Assembly (NCBI RefSeq): GCF_003095375.1
Contig: NZ_QEHR01000001.1
Location: forward strand, 434,001-498,000
DNA length: 64,000 bases
Reading direction: 5' to 3'
Origin: Marixanthomonas spongiae
GTDB lineage: Bacteria > Bacteroidota > Bacteroidia > Flavobacteriales > Flavobacteriaceae
Shown: positions 18,461 through 27,376 of the stretch, one piece after another
Position numbering within the stretch: position 1 is the first letter of the stretch
Layout: each line of letters starts with the position of its first letter
Program-made: the position numbers and the translations under genes
Notes under the pieces: model-generated
Told to the model about the DNA's origin: nothing
Seen by the model: only the letters and a program-made list of their open reading frames with translations
Databases searched by the model: none

Positions 18461-18964
18461 ATGAAGCATTTACTTTATTTTTTCCTGCTCTTAATTTCCA
18501 TAAGCGGATTTTCACAACAACGGTCATTGGAAGACCTTTTACAGCAGTACAACACCCGTAGCATTCCTTATATTTCGGTGGAAGAACTTCGTATGAAGCA
18601 AATGAACGATTCTGTAGTGATTCTGGATGCTAGGGAACAAAAAGAATACAATGTAAGCCATATTGCTTCAGCAAAATATGTAGGGTTTTCAAAATTTTCG
18701 ATTGATTCGGTTGCCAATAGAATTCCTAATAAAAATACTCCCATTGTGGTGTATTGTTCGTTGGGGATCCGTTCTGAAGAAATTTCAGAAAAACTGAAAA
18801 AAGCCGGATATACCAACATAGAAAACCTCTACGGTGGTATTTTTGAGTGGAAAAACAAGGACTATCCAACTGTAAACAATCAAGGGAAAGAAACAGACAG
18901 CATCCACGGTTTTTCGAAAAACTGGAGCAAATGGCTGGACAAAGGGCCTATAATTATTAAATAA
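18461..18964 (+). CDS. Exported rhodanese-like protein
   Basis: 167 residues from the Met before 'KHLLYFFLLLISISGFSQ'; the signal peptide ends at 'SGFSQ'. Rhodanese domain follows with 'VVILDAREQKEYNVSHI' and the active-site loop 'VYCSLGIRSEE', whose Cys would carry persulfide or bind the substrate. An earlier ATG-frame start at 18428 would hide the signal peptide. Arsenate reductases also use a rhodanese-like fold, but nothing here proves an arsenic role. It is periplasmic by the signal. It lies in the arsenosugar locus, 71 bases after the metallophosphatase. Confidence 0.88.
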   Translation: MKHLLYFFLLLISISGFSQQRSLEDLLQQYNTRSIPYISVEELRMKQMNDSVVILDAREQKEYNVSHIASAKYVGFSKFSIDSVANRIPNKNTPIVVYCSLGIRSEEISEKLKKAGYTNIENLYGGIFEWKNKDYPTVNNQGKETDSIHGFSKNWSKWLDKGPIIIK

Positions 18965-19013
18965 CTAATGTAAATCAAAATAGTAAAGGGTGAAAAGTAT
19001 TGAAACTATATAA

Positions 19014-19087
19014 AGTTACTGAGTTACTAAGTTATTGTGTTATTGGATTGTCTCTAACTAACCTAATAACTCAATAAACAATAACTT
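19014..19087. repeat. Degenerate GTTACT/GTTATTG tandem and inverted repeat
   Basis: AGTTACTG, AGTTACTA, AGTTATTG and TGTTATTG run in tandem from about 19014. AAGTTATTGTGTTATTG at 19029-19045 is nearly inverted by CAATAAACAATAACTT at 19072-19087. It fills most of the 200-base gap between the rhodanese and glycosyltransferase genes. Confidence 0.6.
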
Positions 19088-19164
19088 GTAAGCAGCCTTA
19101 TTTGAAAGAAAGCAGCACAGGTTATATTACTATAAATAATTTTAAAATCATTAAATAGAGTCCA

Positions 19165-19854
19165 ATGGGTTTATTCACAAAAAATAACGTTGGCGGCGAT
19201 GAAGACTTGGCCAAAGATTTTCATTTTCCCACTTCAAAAAAAGCACTTATTATTTTTACCCGAAATCCAGAGCTGGGAAAGGTAAAAACACGTTTGGCCA
19301 CCAGTGTGGGTGACGAATCTGCTTTAAAAATCTATAAATTTTTAGTGCAACACACGGCAGAGATCACAGCAAATGTACAAGCAGATAAGTTTGTATATTA
19401 TAGTGAAGGCATTCAAAAAGAAGACAGTTGGGACAACAATACTTACAGTAAAAAATTACAACAAGGTGACGACTTAGGCATTCGTATGTACAATGCGTTT
19501 ACTGAAGTTTTTTCGCTTGGTTATGACCAAGCCATCATCATTGGCAGCGATATGTACGATTTGACCACGGAAGACCTCAACAATGCTTTTACGGCATTAA
19601 AAGACCACGACTATGTAATTGGCCCTGCCAAAGATGGCGGTTATTATCTTCTGGGCATGAAGCAACCCAACCAAGCCATTTTCAGTAAAAAAGAATGGGG
19701 AAAGGATTCGGTATTGCAAGCCACGCTTGACGATTTAAAAAATGAAACCGTAAAAAAACTGGAAGAACGAAACGATGTCGATTTTTATGGTGATATTAGA
19801 GACAATGAGGCTTTTCAAGAGTTTTTACCCGATTATCTCGACACTGATTTTTAA
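19165..19854 (+). CDS. Arsenosugar-associated glycosyltransferase (DUF2064)
   Basis: 229 residues. 'ALIIFTRNPELGKVKTRLAT' is the nucleotide-sugar loop, then 'AIIIGSDMYDLT' (metal-binding) and 'IGPAKDGGYYLLGMK'. This is the full-motif member of the family found beside arsS genes; these are annotated as glycosyltransferases linked to arsenosugar formation, acting on the ribosyl-arsenic unit. It has a 20-residue N-terminal extension before the core. It stops 15 bases before the nucleoside phosphorylase gene. Confidence 0.88.
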   Translation: MGLFTKNNVGGDEDLAKDFHFPTSKKALIIFTRNPELGKVKTRLATSVGDESALKIYKFLVQHTAEITANVQADKFVYYSEGIQKEDSWDNNTYSKKLQQGDDLGIRMYNAFTEVFSLGYDQAIIIGSDMYDLTTEDLNNAFTALKDHDYVIGPAKDGGYYLLGMKQPNQAIFSKKEWGKDSVLQATLDDLKNETVKKLEERNDVDFYGDIRDNEAFQEFLPDYLDTDF

Positions 19855-19869
19855 TTTTAAAAGTAAATT

Positions 19870-20682
19870 ATGTTTGAATATATAAAAGAATCTGCCGACT
19901 ATTTAAAGGATAAAGGATTTGACAAACCTGAAATTGGCATTATTCTCGGCACTGGCCTCGGCAAATTGTTAGAAGATGTTGAAGTACAAAGCGAAGTTAG
20001 TTACAATCACATTCCCAATTTCCCGACTGCTACCGTAGAATTTCATAAAGGGAAACTCATTTTCGGGATGTTGGGCGGCAAAAAAGTGATGGTCATGCAA
20101 GGCCGTTTTCATATTTACGAAGGCTACTCGTTGCAGGATGTTACCTTTCCCGTGCGGGTAATGCACGAGTTGGGCATTAAAAAACTGCTAATTAGCAATG
20201 CTTCTGGAGCAGTGAACCTCAACTTCAAAAAAGGGGAAATTATGCTGATCGATGATCATATTAACCTGCAAGGAAGTTCGCCATTGGCCGTTCGCGGTAT
20301 TGAAAAAATGGGCGAACGCTTTGTCGATATGAGCGCACCTTATGATGCTGAAATGAACAGCCTGATAGAGCAAATCGCTTCAGAAAAAAACATCAGTATT
20401 CACAAAGGCGTCTATGCCAGTGTGGTGGGACCACAACTGGAAACCCGTGCCGAGTACCGCTATTTAAAAATTATCGGTGCCGATGCCGTAGGGATGAGCA
20501 CCGTTCCTGAAATTATTGTTGCCAACCATTTGGGGTTGCCCGTTTCGGCCGTTTCGGTGTTGACAGACGAATGTGACCCAGATAATTTAAACCCGGTTGA
20601 TATTGCTGATATTCTGGCCATGGCAGCAAAAGCCGAGCCCGATATGATTACTTTGTTTACGGAGTTGATAAAGAAATTATAA
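19870..20682 (+). CDS. Purine nucleoside phosphorylase (trimeric PNP-I type)
   Basis: 270 residues. Splits purine nucleosides with phosphate into base and ribose 1-phosphate. Motifs: 'GIILGTGLGKLLEDV', 'VMQGRFHIYEGYSLQDVTFP', 'LISNASGAVNLNF', 'VVGPQLETRAEYRYLK' and 'IGADAVGMSTVPE' for the substrate Glu/Met/Asn region. Length equals the usual 270-290. The gene lies 15 bases after the glycosyltransferase, so here it may cleave adenine from dimethylarsinoyl-adenosine as well as serve purine salvage. It ends three bases before the convergent fusion gene without a visible terminator. Confidence 0.93.
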   Translation: MFEYIKESADYLKDKGFDKPEIGIILGTGLGKLLEDVEVQSEVSYNHIPNFPTATVEFHKGKLIFGMLGGKKVMVMQGRFHIYEGYSLQDVTFPVRVMHELGIKKLLISNASGAVNLNFKKGEIMLIDDHINLQGSSPLAVRGIEKMGERFVDMSAPYDAEMNSLIEQIASEKNISIHKGVYASVVGPQLETRAEYRYLKIIGADAVGMSTVPEIIVANHLGLPVSAVSVLTDECDPDNLNPVDIADILAMAAKAEPDMITLFTELIKKL

Positions 20683-20685
20683 CAA

Positions 20686-23600
20686 CTAATAAGCTTTCAT
20701 AAAATCTTCTCCAAAAACAATCCGCAACTTATCAATAAGCTCTTGGGCGTGCTCCTTGTTAAAAACCACGGGAGGTTTTATTTTTAATACATTGTAGTCG
20801 GGACCATCGGTGCTCATTAAAACGCCCAAAGTTTTCATTCGGTCAGAAAGGTACGCAGCGTGTTCGGCCAAGGGATTTTTATTGTTGTCTGTGAGTTCAA
20901 ACCCTAAAAAAAGGCCTTCCCCCCTAACATCGCCAATGATCGGGGATTCTTTTTGAAGCTGAAGCAATCCGGATTTTAAAAATGCGCCAGTTTCCAAGGC
21001 ATTTTGTTGCAGGTTTTCTTCTTCAATTACTTCCAACACTGTTCGCCCGATGGCACATGAAACGGGATTGCCGCCAAACGTATTGAAAAACTCCATCCCA
21101 GTATGGAATTTCTCCGATATTTCTTTTGTACACGCTACCACTGCCAGTGGATGCCCGTTACCCGCCGGTTTGCCCATCGTTACAATATCGGGCACCACGT
21201 CGAACAATTCAAAAGCCCAGAATGTTTTTCCCATCCGGCCAAAACCTGTTTGTACCTCATCGGCAATGCAAATTCCTCCAGCTTCCCGAACCGTTTTATA
21301 TACTTTCTTAAAGTAATTTTTGGGCGGAACAATCTGTCCGCCGCAACTTATCATCGATTCTCCTATAAAACCAGCGATACCTTTATCCATTCCCCTTAAA
21401 TGCTCAATATGCCTTGTGGCATAATTAGCATATTCTGTTCCAGCGTTTTTGCCACAGTGTTTTCCTCGAAAGATATCGGGCAATGGTAAAATATGGGTGT
21501 TTGCAGGTTGTGGAAAGCCGCCTTTACCATCAAATTTATAAGAGCTCACGTCCATAACCGCATTGGTGTTGCCGTGGTACCCAACTTCGATGGCCAACAT
21601 ATTTTCCTGTCCGGTTACTGTTTTTGCCATGCGTAACGCAAGTTCATTGGCCTCACTACCGGAATTGACGAAATGAAGCACCGAAAGTTCCTTGGGTAGC
21701 TTTTTCAGTAATGCTTCAGCATAATTTATTATTTCTTTGTGCAAATAGCGCGTATTGGTATTCAACACTGCCATTTGTTGTTGCCCGGCCGCTACTACTT
21801 TGGGGTGTTGATGCCCTACGTGATTTACATTATTAGCGGTATCGATGTATTTTTTTCCGTCGGAATCTATTAAATATACGCCTTCACCTCTTACAATATG
21901 TAAGGGTTCAGAATAGGAAAGACTCAAGCTTTTTCCTAAATGCTCTTTTCTGAAATCAATGATTTCTTCATCTGAGATTTTCTCTGGTGTATCTTGTGTT
22001 TCTTCGGTAAACAACAGACCGGGGTTTTGACAAATGCTTTTCCAAACCTGTTGTTCCGAAGGAAAAGCCACACCTGGAAAATTTTCGGTGTTTCCCAGCA
22101 AATCGAGCATCACTTGAAAATGAAGGTGTGGTGTCCAAATTCCGTTTTCCGAAGCATCGCCAATATAGCCTATCAATTCGCCTTGTTTGACTTCTTGGCC
22201 AATTTTGGTCAACTCCAACGAAGAAAGTGTTAAATGACCGTACAGGGTGTAAAATGGATTACCTTCAAATTCGTGTTCCAAAACCATTAAAGGACCATAG
22301 TCTTTTAAGTAGTTATTGTGGTGAAGGATGACCACTTTTCCGTCATACGCGGCGTGGAGCGGTGTTTTGGCAGCGACCCAAAAGTCGGTGCCCAAGTGTA
22401 CTGTTCGGTATTGCGGGCCGTTGTTACCGTCCATTCTAAAGGCTTTGGTGGTGTAAAAAGGACGGACTTCCATATATCCATTCGCTAAAATGCTTTCAGG
22501 GTTTTCTGCTTCAATTTGTTTCAGTTTATATGCGGTGATATCGGTATCGCTGTACTCTTCTTTATTCCCTAACCACGTACTGCCAATACTCATATCGACA
22601 TGGGTAACATTCTTAAACTTCAAAGAAGGAAAAAGCGTGTTCAACGATATTTTATTATTTACAACCCACTCTTTAAATTCGTATTCTTTTGGGTGTGGTG
22701 TATAATCGCAGGCATTTCTGAAATTATACAACACAAAGCTCTCATACGTACCATACCAATGTTTCAACAATTGCCACGCATCGTGTTCACTGATAAAATG
22801 ATATACATTTTGGGAAACATCTGCCCTTCGCAAGGCCGCTTTTGTAACCGTTATTACCAAGCGCATACCAACAAGTGTATAGAGGCATTCCAATTCTTTT
22901 TCGGAAAGCTTGTATTTTGAATGGTAGCCTTGAACGATTTCCACGGCTGCTGCCAATGGATCTGGCGTATTCATAATGGCATAGGCAATCGTGATGGCCA
23001 AATCGTTTATGGTTTGGGTATAAACGGCATCCCCAAAGTCAATAATCCCGGTAACCTCAGGGTTTTTTAAATTAGATGAAACGATGATGTTATGGTCGTT
23101 CACATCGTTATGCACCACGCTCTTCGGAAGGGATTGATAAACCAGTTGAATTTCCTGAAACCGCTCCTGAAAAAACGAGACCATATCCTTTTCAATATCC
23201 TTAAAAAGGTCGGTGTATTTTTCGGTCCAAAGCGCATCGGCCAAATTCCAGTCAAACGATCTATTGGCTTGGGGATGTTGAAAATTCTGTAATGCTGTTG
23301 TGATTTCGCCGGCCTTTTCCCCTAAACTAAATCGCAGTTTTGAGGTTTTTGGGTTTACATGGGCCCAAAGCCTTCCGGGAAGCCACGTAAGCAAACGTGC
23401 TGTTCTTTTCTCTTCGGAAATGATAGCTGAAGTTAATGGCTTCCCTTCCTTGTTTAAGAGTATTTCGGAAAATTGACAGCTTGTTTTTTTAGAAGCCAAA
23501 TGCTCCAAAACCGCTGTTTGAAATTGTAAAAAACGGTCATCTGTTTCAGTAACGGCAACCTTTAAAAGATATGTGTTGCCGTTTTCTGAAACCACTTTAA

Positions 23601-23691
23601 AGTTTTCGTCCTCATCGCCTTGTAGGGCCGAAGCTTTAACGGTAAACCCATAGTGTTCCAGTACTATTTGAGAGGCAATTTCCGCAGTCAT
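20686..23691 (-). CDS. Three-domain fusion: APH-like kinase, M23-like domain, class III aminotransferase-fold phospho-lyase
   Basis: 1001 residues. Domain 1 (about 1-320) is an aminoglycoside/hydroxylysine-kinase fold with 'HNDVNDHN' at 194-201 and the DFG at 218-220. Domain 2 (about 425-535) is an M23-like LytM fold with HxxxD at 432-436 and HxH at 522-524, so the zinc ligands are present. Domain 3 (about 590-1001) is a class III PLP enzyme with '[13 protein letters not shown]' and the lysine segment '[11 protein letters not shown]', the form seen in ethanolamine-phosphate and phosphohydroxylysine phospho-lyases. The kinase plus lyase logic implies phosphorylation then elimination of an amino alcohol; the role of the middle domain is unknown. 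Confidence 0.9.
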   Translation of the reverse strand: MTAEIASQIVLEHYGFTVKASALQGDEDENFKVVSENGNTYLLKVAVTETDDRFLQFQTAVLEHLASKKTSCQFSEILLNKEGKPLTSAIISEEKRTARLLTWLPGRLWAHVNPKTSKLRFSLGEKAGEITTALQNFQHPQANRSFDWNLADALWTEKYTDLFKDIEKDMVSFFQERFQEIQLVYQSLPKSVVHNDVNDHNIIVSSNLKNPEVTGIIDFGDAVYTQTINDLAITIAYAIMNTPDPLAAAVEIVQGYHSKYKLSEKELECLYTLVGMRLVITVTKAALRRADVSQNVYHFISEHDAWQLLKHWYGTYESFVLYNFRNACDYTPHPKEYEFKEWVVNNKISLNTLFPSLKFKNVTHVDMSIGSTWLGNKEEYSDTDITAYKLKQIEAENPESILANGYMEVRPFYTTKAFRMDGNNGPQYRTVHLGTDFWVAAKTPLHAAYDGKVVILHHNNYLKDYGPLMVLEHEFEGNPFYTLYGHLTLSSLELTKIGQEVKQGELIGYIGDASENGIWTPHLHFQVMLDLLGNTENFPGVAFPSEQQVWKSICQNPGLLFTEETQDTPEKISDEEIIDFRKEHLGKSLSLSYSEPLHIVRGEGVYLIDSDGKKYIDTANNVNHVGHQHPKVVAAGQQQMAVLNTNTRYLHKEIINYAEALLKKLPKELSVLHFVNSGSEANELALRMAKTVTGQENMLAIEVGYHGNTNAVMDVSSYKFDGKGGFPQPANTHILPLPDIFRGKHCGKNAGTEYANYATRHIEHLRGMDKGIAGFIGESMISCGGQIVPPKNYFKKVYKTVREAGGICIADEVQTGFGRMGKTFWAFELFDVVPDIVTMGKPAGNGHPLAVVACTKEISEKFHTGMEFFNTFGGNPVSCAIGRTVLEVIEEENLQQNALETGAFLKSGLLQLQKESPIIGDVRGEGLFLGFELTDNNKNPLAEHAAYLSDRMKTLGVLMSTDGPDYNVLKIKPPVVFNKEHAQELIDKLRIVFGEDFMKAY

Positions 23692-23731
23692 TTCGGTTTA
23701 AAATTTGACTAACAATATTATGAAAAATTAC

Positions 23732-23842
23732 AGTCATTTCGAGGAGGAACGACGAGAAATCACACATGGGTGAAAGCCAACTTTTTCTTAAAATGTTATC
23801 ATATAAAATAGGGTGTGATTTCTCCCTACGGTCGAAATGACT
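23732..23842. repeat. Palindromic MITE-like repeat, copy 1
   Basis: Outer arms AGTCATTTCGA (23732-23742) and TCGAAATGACT (23832-23842) are perfect inverted repeats of 11 bp. Inner arms GAGAAATCACAC (23754-23765) and GTGTGATTTCTC (23813-23824) are perfect over 12 bp. The 303-base gap between genes consists almost wholly of this and copy 2. No ORF inside. Confidence 0.75.
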
Positions 23843-23848
23843 ATTGCC

Positions 23849-23996
23849 AGTCATTTCGAGGAGGCCCGCCTGAATGACGAGTCGGGCAGGAACGACGAGA
23901 AATCCCACCTGAGTAGAAGGCAAATTGTTTTTCGAAAAGCAGCACGTGAAATGTGGGATGTGATTTCTCTCCCGTACTTACGGGATCGAAATGATT
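23849..23996. repeat. Palindromic MITE-like repeat, copy 2
   Basis: Same outer arms (AGTCATTTCGA at 23849-23859 and TCGAAATGATT at 23986-23996, one mismatch), and inner GAGAAATCCCAC faces a GTGGGAT...TTTCTC strand. It differs from copy 1 by an inserted CCCGCC...GGGCAGG palindrome near 23863-23889. The right arm runs two bases into the stop codon of the DUF4407 gene. Confidence 0.72.
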
Positions 23997-25095
23997 ATAG
24001 CGCGCTTTTCTGCTTTTTATAAAACGCATCGGCCTGCAGTTGCATGAGCTCGCGGGCTTTTTTGCGTTTGTAGTCGTACAGCTCTTGTTCTTCGGCAATA
24101 TCGGCATAGACGCGATTGTTAATATCGCGGTCAGTAGTGACCAATACATCGCGTTGCGCTTGTTGCTGTGTAACCCACGATTTTAATGCGCTTTCCTGTT
24201 CTTCCAATTTTAAGTCATAAGCACCTTTTGGGGATAACAATTTGGCGATGATGGGTGCGGTTTCAATGGCCAAGAACAATAAAAAGATAAAGAACGATGG
24301 CAACCACGGCAGTTTGCCAAGAGCGTTTACACGGGCCATCAATCCATCAAATCCGTCGATTACCGGTTGGGTTTCGGCGACTTTGGTTTGGTATTCTGAG
24401 CTCATCGTTGCTATTTGACTTTCTAAAGCAGCTATTTTTTCAGTATTGGTCGTTCTTAATTGTTGTAAAGCGGCCAATTCGGCATTGTGTTTTTCACGTT
24501 TTTCTTTATAAACAGGACCTTTACCTATGAGTTCGGTTCCTTTTCTACCTTCGGCTTCGGCGATGTAGGTTTCATACAAGGCGTTTACTTCGGCTTCTTT
24601 ATCGGTTACTTCTGTTTTAAGGGCATCGATTTCGGCATTCAATGCCTCGATGGACGGGGTGTATTGCAACGCCAATTGGTCTTTGTTGGCGAGGGTCATA
24701 TCGTTTTTTTCTTCAAGCAGGACTTGATTGATTTCCTTTTCAAAAATTTTCATTTCCAAGGGCTTCGATATGACAATCGCGATAATGATTGCCAAAAGAA
24801 TACGGGGCGAAGCCTGTATCATTTCGTCAAGAAAGTTCTTTCGTTTTTTAATGGTTGAAACGATAAAGCGGTCAAGGTTAAAAATGAGCAATCCCCAAAC
24901 CATTCCGAAGAAAATAGCGGTAAATAGATTATCGAAAACCGTGTACAACGCATACGATCCTGCGATGGCGGCCATAACAGCGGTAAAAAACACAGTGGCG
25001 CCAATGCCAGCGTATTTGGTGCGTTCGCCGGGAGAGCAATCTTCGAGAATGGCCGTATCGGCACCGGAACAGAAAATAAAGAAACGTTGTAGCAT
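23995..25095 (-). CDS. DUF4407 membrane protein
   Basis: 366 residues. Opens with the DUF4407 signature 'FFIFCSGADTAILEDCSPGE', then two to three membrane helices, 'LIFNLDRFIVSTIKKR', a third helix near 90-115, a long coiled coil (about 140-255) and a final hydrophobic helix near 260-280 with a charged tail. Family function is unknown; it is frequent in Bacteroidota and Actinobacteria. Its stop codon abuts a palindromic repeat. Single-gene unit by appearance. Confidence 0.85.
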   Translation of the reverse strand: MLQRFFIFCSGADTAILEDCSPGERTKYAGIGATVFFTAVMAAIAGSYALYTVFDNLFTAIFFGMVWGLLIFNLDRFIVSTIKKRKNFLDEMIQASPRILLAIIIAIVISKPLEMKIFEKEINQVLLEEKNDMTLANKDQLALQYTPSIEALNAEIDALKTEVTDKEAEVNALYETYIAEAEGRKGTELIGKGPVYKEKREKHNAELAALQQLRTTNTEKIAALESQIATMSSEYQTKVAETQPVIDGFDGLMARVNALGKLPWLPSFFIFLLFLAIETAPIIAKLLSPKGAYDLKLEEQESALKSWVTQQQAQRDVLVTTDRDINNRVYADIAEEQELYDYKRKKARELMQLQADAFYKKQKSAL

Positions 25096-25168
25096 AGGTT
25101 GATTGATTTTTGATTGATGAATACTTACAACGCTGAAAATCGGGGTTTTGTTGTGCTTTGGAACAAGA

Positions 25169-25233
25169 AGACCTCACAGGTTTTCCTCCTACGCTAAAAA
25201 GCTTCGGCGGACAAGTAGAAACCTGTGAGGTCT
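25169..25233. repeat. GACCTCACAGGTTT palindrome with embedded repeat
   Basis: AGACCTCACAGGTTT (25169-25183) and AAACCTGTGAGGTCT (25219-25233) are perfect 15-bp inverted arms around a second dispersed unit (TCCTCCTACGCT...CTTCGGCGGA) that also occurs near 45704-45730. It lies between the M56 stop and the DUF4407 start; as RNA it would fold strongly and could stop transcription. Confidence 0.75.
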
Positions 25234-25288
25234 GTTGAAAATTGTATTATGGAATTTTTTATCTAAAACTAAAAGTTTCTGGTAAAAA

Positions 25289-27007
25289 TCAACACCCGTT
25301 TAATCTCACAATTGGATATTCGCTTACATCAATAGATGCGTCCTTGCTTTTTTTAACCATTTTAATAGCTTCATCCGCACTGTATTCATGAGGGCCTATA
25401 TAAAATGTTGCTCCTTTTTTTTCCAACTCTTTTATATATTCTTCTGGGTTTGGATTTGGTGGCGGAGGTGCTGGTGCTGGAAAGATTTTATTCCCATCTA
25501 CTTTTGGAGCAGGAGGTGGCGGTGGTGGGGGCGGTATGTTTGCTTCGCTATCATTAACGCCTTTAATTACTTTTTTAGGGGGTTTTGGAACATCAGGAGC
25601 TGGTGGCGGTGGCGGTGGCGGAATTTGCAACGTCGCCCCTTTTTTATGTTGTGCATAGTCTGTTTTCTGAAATTCCACTTCCAGTTTTTTTAAGAAATGT
25701 TCACTGTTTTTTGAAATTAGAATAGAAGGAAGGGCCTCGTTAAAATCAGTCTTAGTCCAATCTTCGGTTATAGCATTTAAATCATCTTTAAATGTTTTAA
25801 TGCTCGACGGTTTTCCGTTCAGGGTGACATTGTTCATACTAATCATAACTACAAATGTCTTTTCGCCATTTCTCGCTGCTCCTTCCATAAAATCTTCTGC
25901 ATAGGTATCATACCGGCCTATTTTGTTCTCCAAATAACATTCGGGAAAAGGTTGTGCGGTCTTTTTTTGCTCAGTCGTCATCAACCCGTAAATATATTCT
26001 AACTTTTCAAGATCGGCCAAAGGGATTTTACGGTTTTCAATGGCTATGGCATTGTACCTTTTGGCTAATTTGTTGTACTGCGCCAGTTGTTTTTTAGTGG
26101 CTTTTTCAGTGTTTATTTCTAAAATCTGTTCGGTTTGCGAGCTTTGTTTTACAACTGTTTCTTTGCTACTAAAACCATACAACATCAGTGCTACTAATGG
26201 AACCAACAACAAGCTTCGGAGCCAAACTACTTTTTTTGAGGTGTGTGTTTTCATAACTGTAAATCGTTTTTTGAAGGATGAATAATTTATTGAATGCGCC
26301 AATTGTGGTGTGACGGCATGTGATGAGTATGCCAAAACCAAATTTTGATACGCCGATGTTTCTGCACCGTGCCTTAACACTGCCTTATCTGCCAAAAATT
26401 CGTGATTGAGCCTTATACTTCTTTTCAGAAACAGAAACAACGGGTTAAACCAAAACAGGACATGGAGCAGTTCTATAAAAAGGATATCAAGCGTGTGTTT
26501 TTGTTTTACATGAGCGTGTTCGTGAAGCAATACTTCCTTAGGAATCGAATTGGCTCCGTATTGTTGCTTATTCAAAAAAATATAGTTGAGAAAAGAATGT
26601 GGCACCACGTGCTTTTGGAGCAATACATAAAAAAACCCTTGTTTTTTCAGCAATGGATGTTGTTGAAGCTGTTTCCAAATTCCGAAAAGATTTCTGCAAA
26701 AACGAAAACCGAAAAATGAAACGCCTAATCCATAAATAGACCATAAAATGTATGGCAAATAATCAATGTTTTCTTTAACAGGGATTGTTCCATCTACTGA
26801 AACAGCCCTATAAGCTGGGTGGTTGGTAATGCCCGCCATTTCAACATAATTGGTAAATGTTACCAACGGAATTGATAAAGAAACCGCAACCGAACCCAAC
26901 AAATAGAACCGCTTAAAGGTGTGCGCACTTATGTTTTCTAAAAAAGCCTTATAGAAAACAAAGAAAATCAATAGACAAGCGGCCGATTTAAATAGGTACC
27001 CTTCCAT
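25289..27007 (-). CDS. BlaR1/M56-like membrane zinc metallopeptidase
   Basis: 572 residues from the Met before 'EGYLFKSAA'. About four N-terminal helices flank the zinc motif 'LLHEHAHVKQKHTLD' (HExxH), with 'HEFLADKAVL' supplying the third ligand. A long C-terminal region includes repeated proline-rich blocks (PPPPPPPAPDVP and similar) and ends without the TonB domain many relatives have. Works with the BlaI repressor encoded one base upstream: the peptidase senses a signal and destroys the repressor. The activating signal is not inferable. Confidence 0.87.
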   Translation of the reverse strand: MEGYLFKSAACLLIFFVFYKAFLENISAHTFKRFYLLGSVAVSLSIPLVTFTNYVEMAGITNHPAYRAVSVDGTIPVKENIDYLPYILWSIYGLGVSFFGFRFCRNLFGIWKQLQQHPLLKKQGFFYVLLQKHVVPHSFLNYIFLNKQQYGANSIPKEVLLHEHAHVKQKHTLDILFIELLHVLFWFNPLFLFLKRSIRLNHEFLADKAVLRHGAETSAYQNLVLAYSSHAVTPQLAHSINYSSFKKRFTVMKTHTSKKVVWLRSLLLVPLVALMLYGFSSKETVVKQSSQTEQILEINTEKATKKQLAQYNKLAKRYNAIAIENRKIPLADLEKLEYIYGLMTTEQKKTAQPFPECYLENKIGRYDTYAEDFMEGAARNGEKTFVVMISMNNVTLNGKPSSIKTFKDDLNAITEDWTKTDFNEALPSILISKNSEHFLKKLEVEFQKTDYAQHKKGATLQIPPPPPPPAPDVPKPPKKVIKGVNDSEANIPPPPPPPPAPKVDGNKIFPAPAPPPPNPNPEEYIKELEKKGATFYIGPHEYSADEAIKMVKKSKDASIDVSEYPIVRLNGC

Positions 27008-27008
27008 A

Positions 27009-27374
27009 TCACTTTTCTTTAAGTTGTTGGTCAATCAGTTTTTTTAAATCTTCCAATTCTTCTTTACTCAAATCGGTTTCTTGTGTAAAAAACGAAGCAA
27101 ATTGCGAGGCGCTATCGTTAAAAAAGTCTTTGATCATGCCATTCATTTGCTTGGAAAAATAGTCCTTCTTTTTTACCAACGGAAAATATTCCCTAGACCG
27201 CCCCAGTTGTTTGTAATCCACAAATTTTTTGTCCTGCATACGTTTCAATAACGTAGCCACCGTGGTTGGTGCCGGTTTGGGTTCTGGATAGGCCTCGATT
27301 AAGTCTTTCATAAATGCTTTTTGCTGTTTCCAGAGCAATTGCATGAGTTGTTCTTCGGAATTGGACAGTGCCAT
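27009..27374 (-). CDS. BlaI/MecI/CopY family repressor
   Basis: 121 residues, winged-helix N-terminus ('EEQLMQLLWKQQKAFMKDLI', 'TTVATLLKRMQDKKFVDYKQLGR') and a dimerising C-terminal helix. It would repress itself and the M56 gene; the three palindromic sites directly upstream are the obvious targets. Its stop (27009-27011) is one base before the M56 ATG. A cleavable Asn/Thr region is expected but not proven here. Confidence 0.9.
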   Translation of the reverse strand: MALSNSEEQLMQLLWKQQKAFMKDLIEAYPEPKPAPTTVATLLKRMQDKKFVDYKQLGRSREYFPLVKKKDYFSKQMNGMIKDFFNDSASQFASFFTQETDLSKEELEDLKKLIDQQLKEK

Positions 27375-27376
27375 GT

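Noticed and set aside
20683-20685. Terminator between the phosphorylase and the fusion gene
   Set aside because: The stops are only three bases apart and no stem with a T-run is present.
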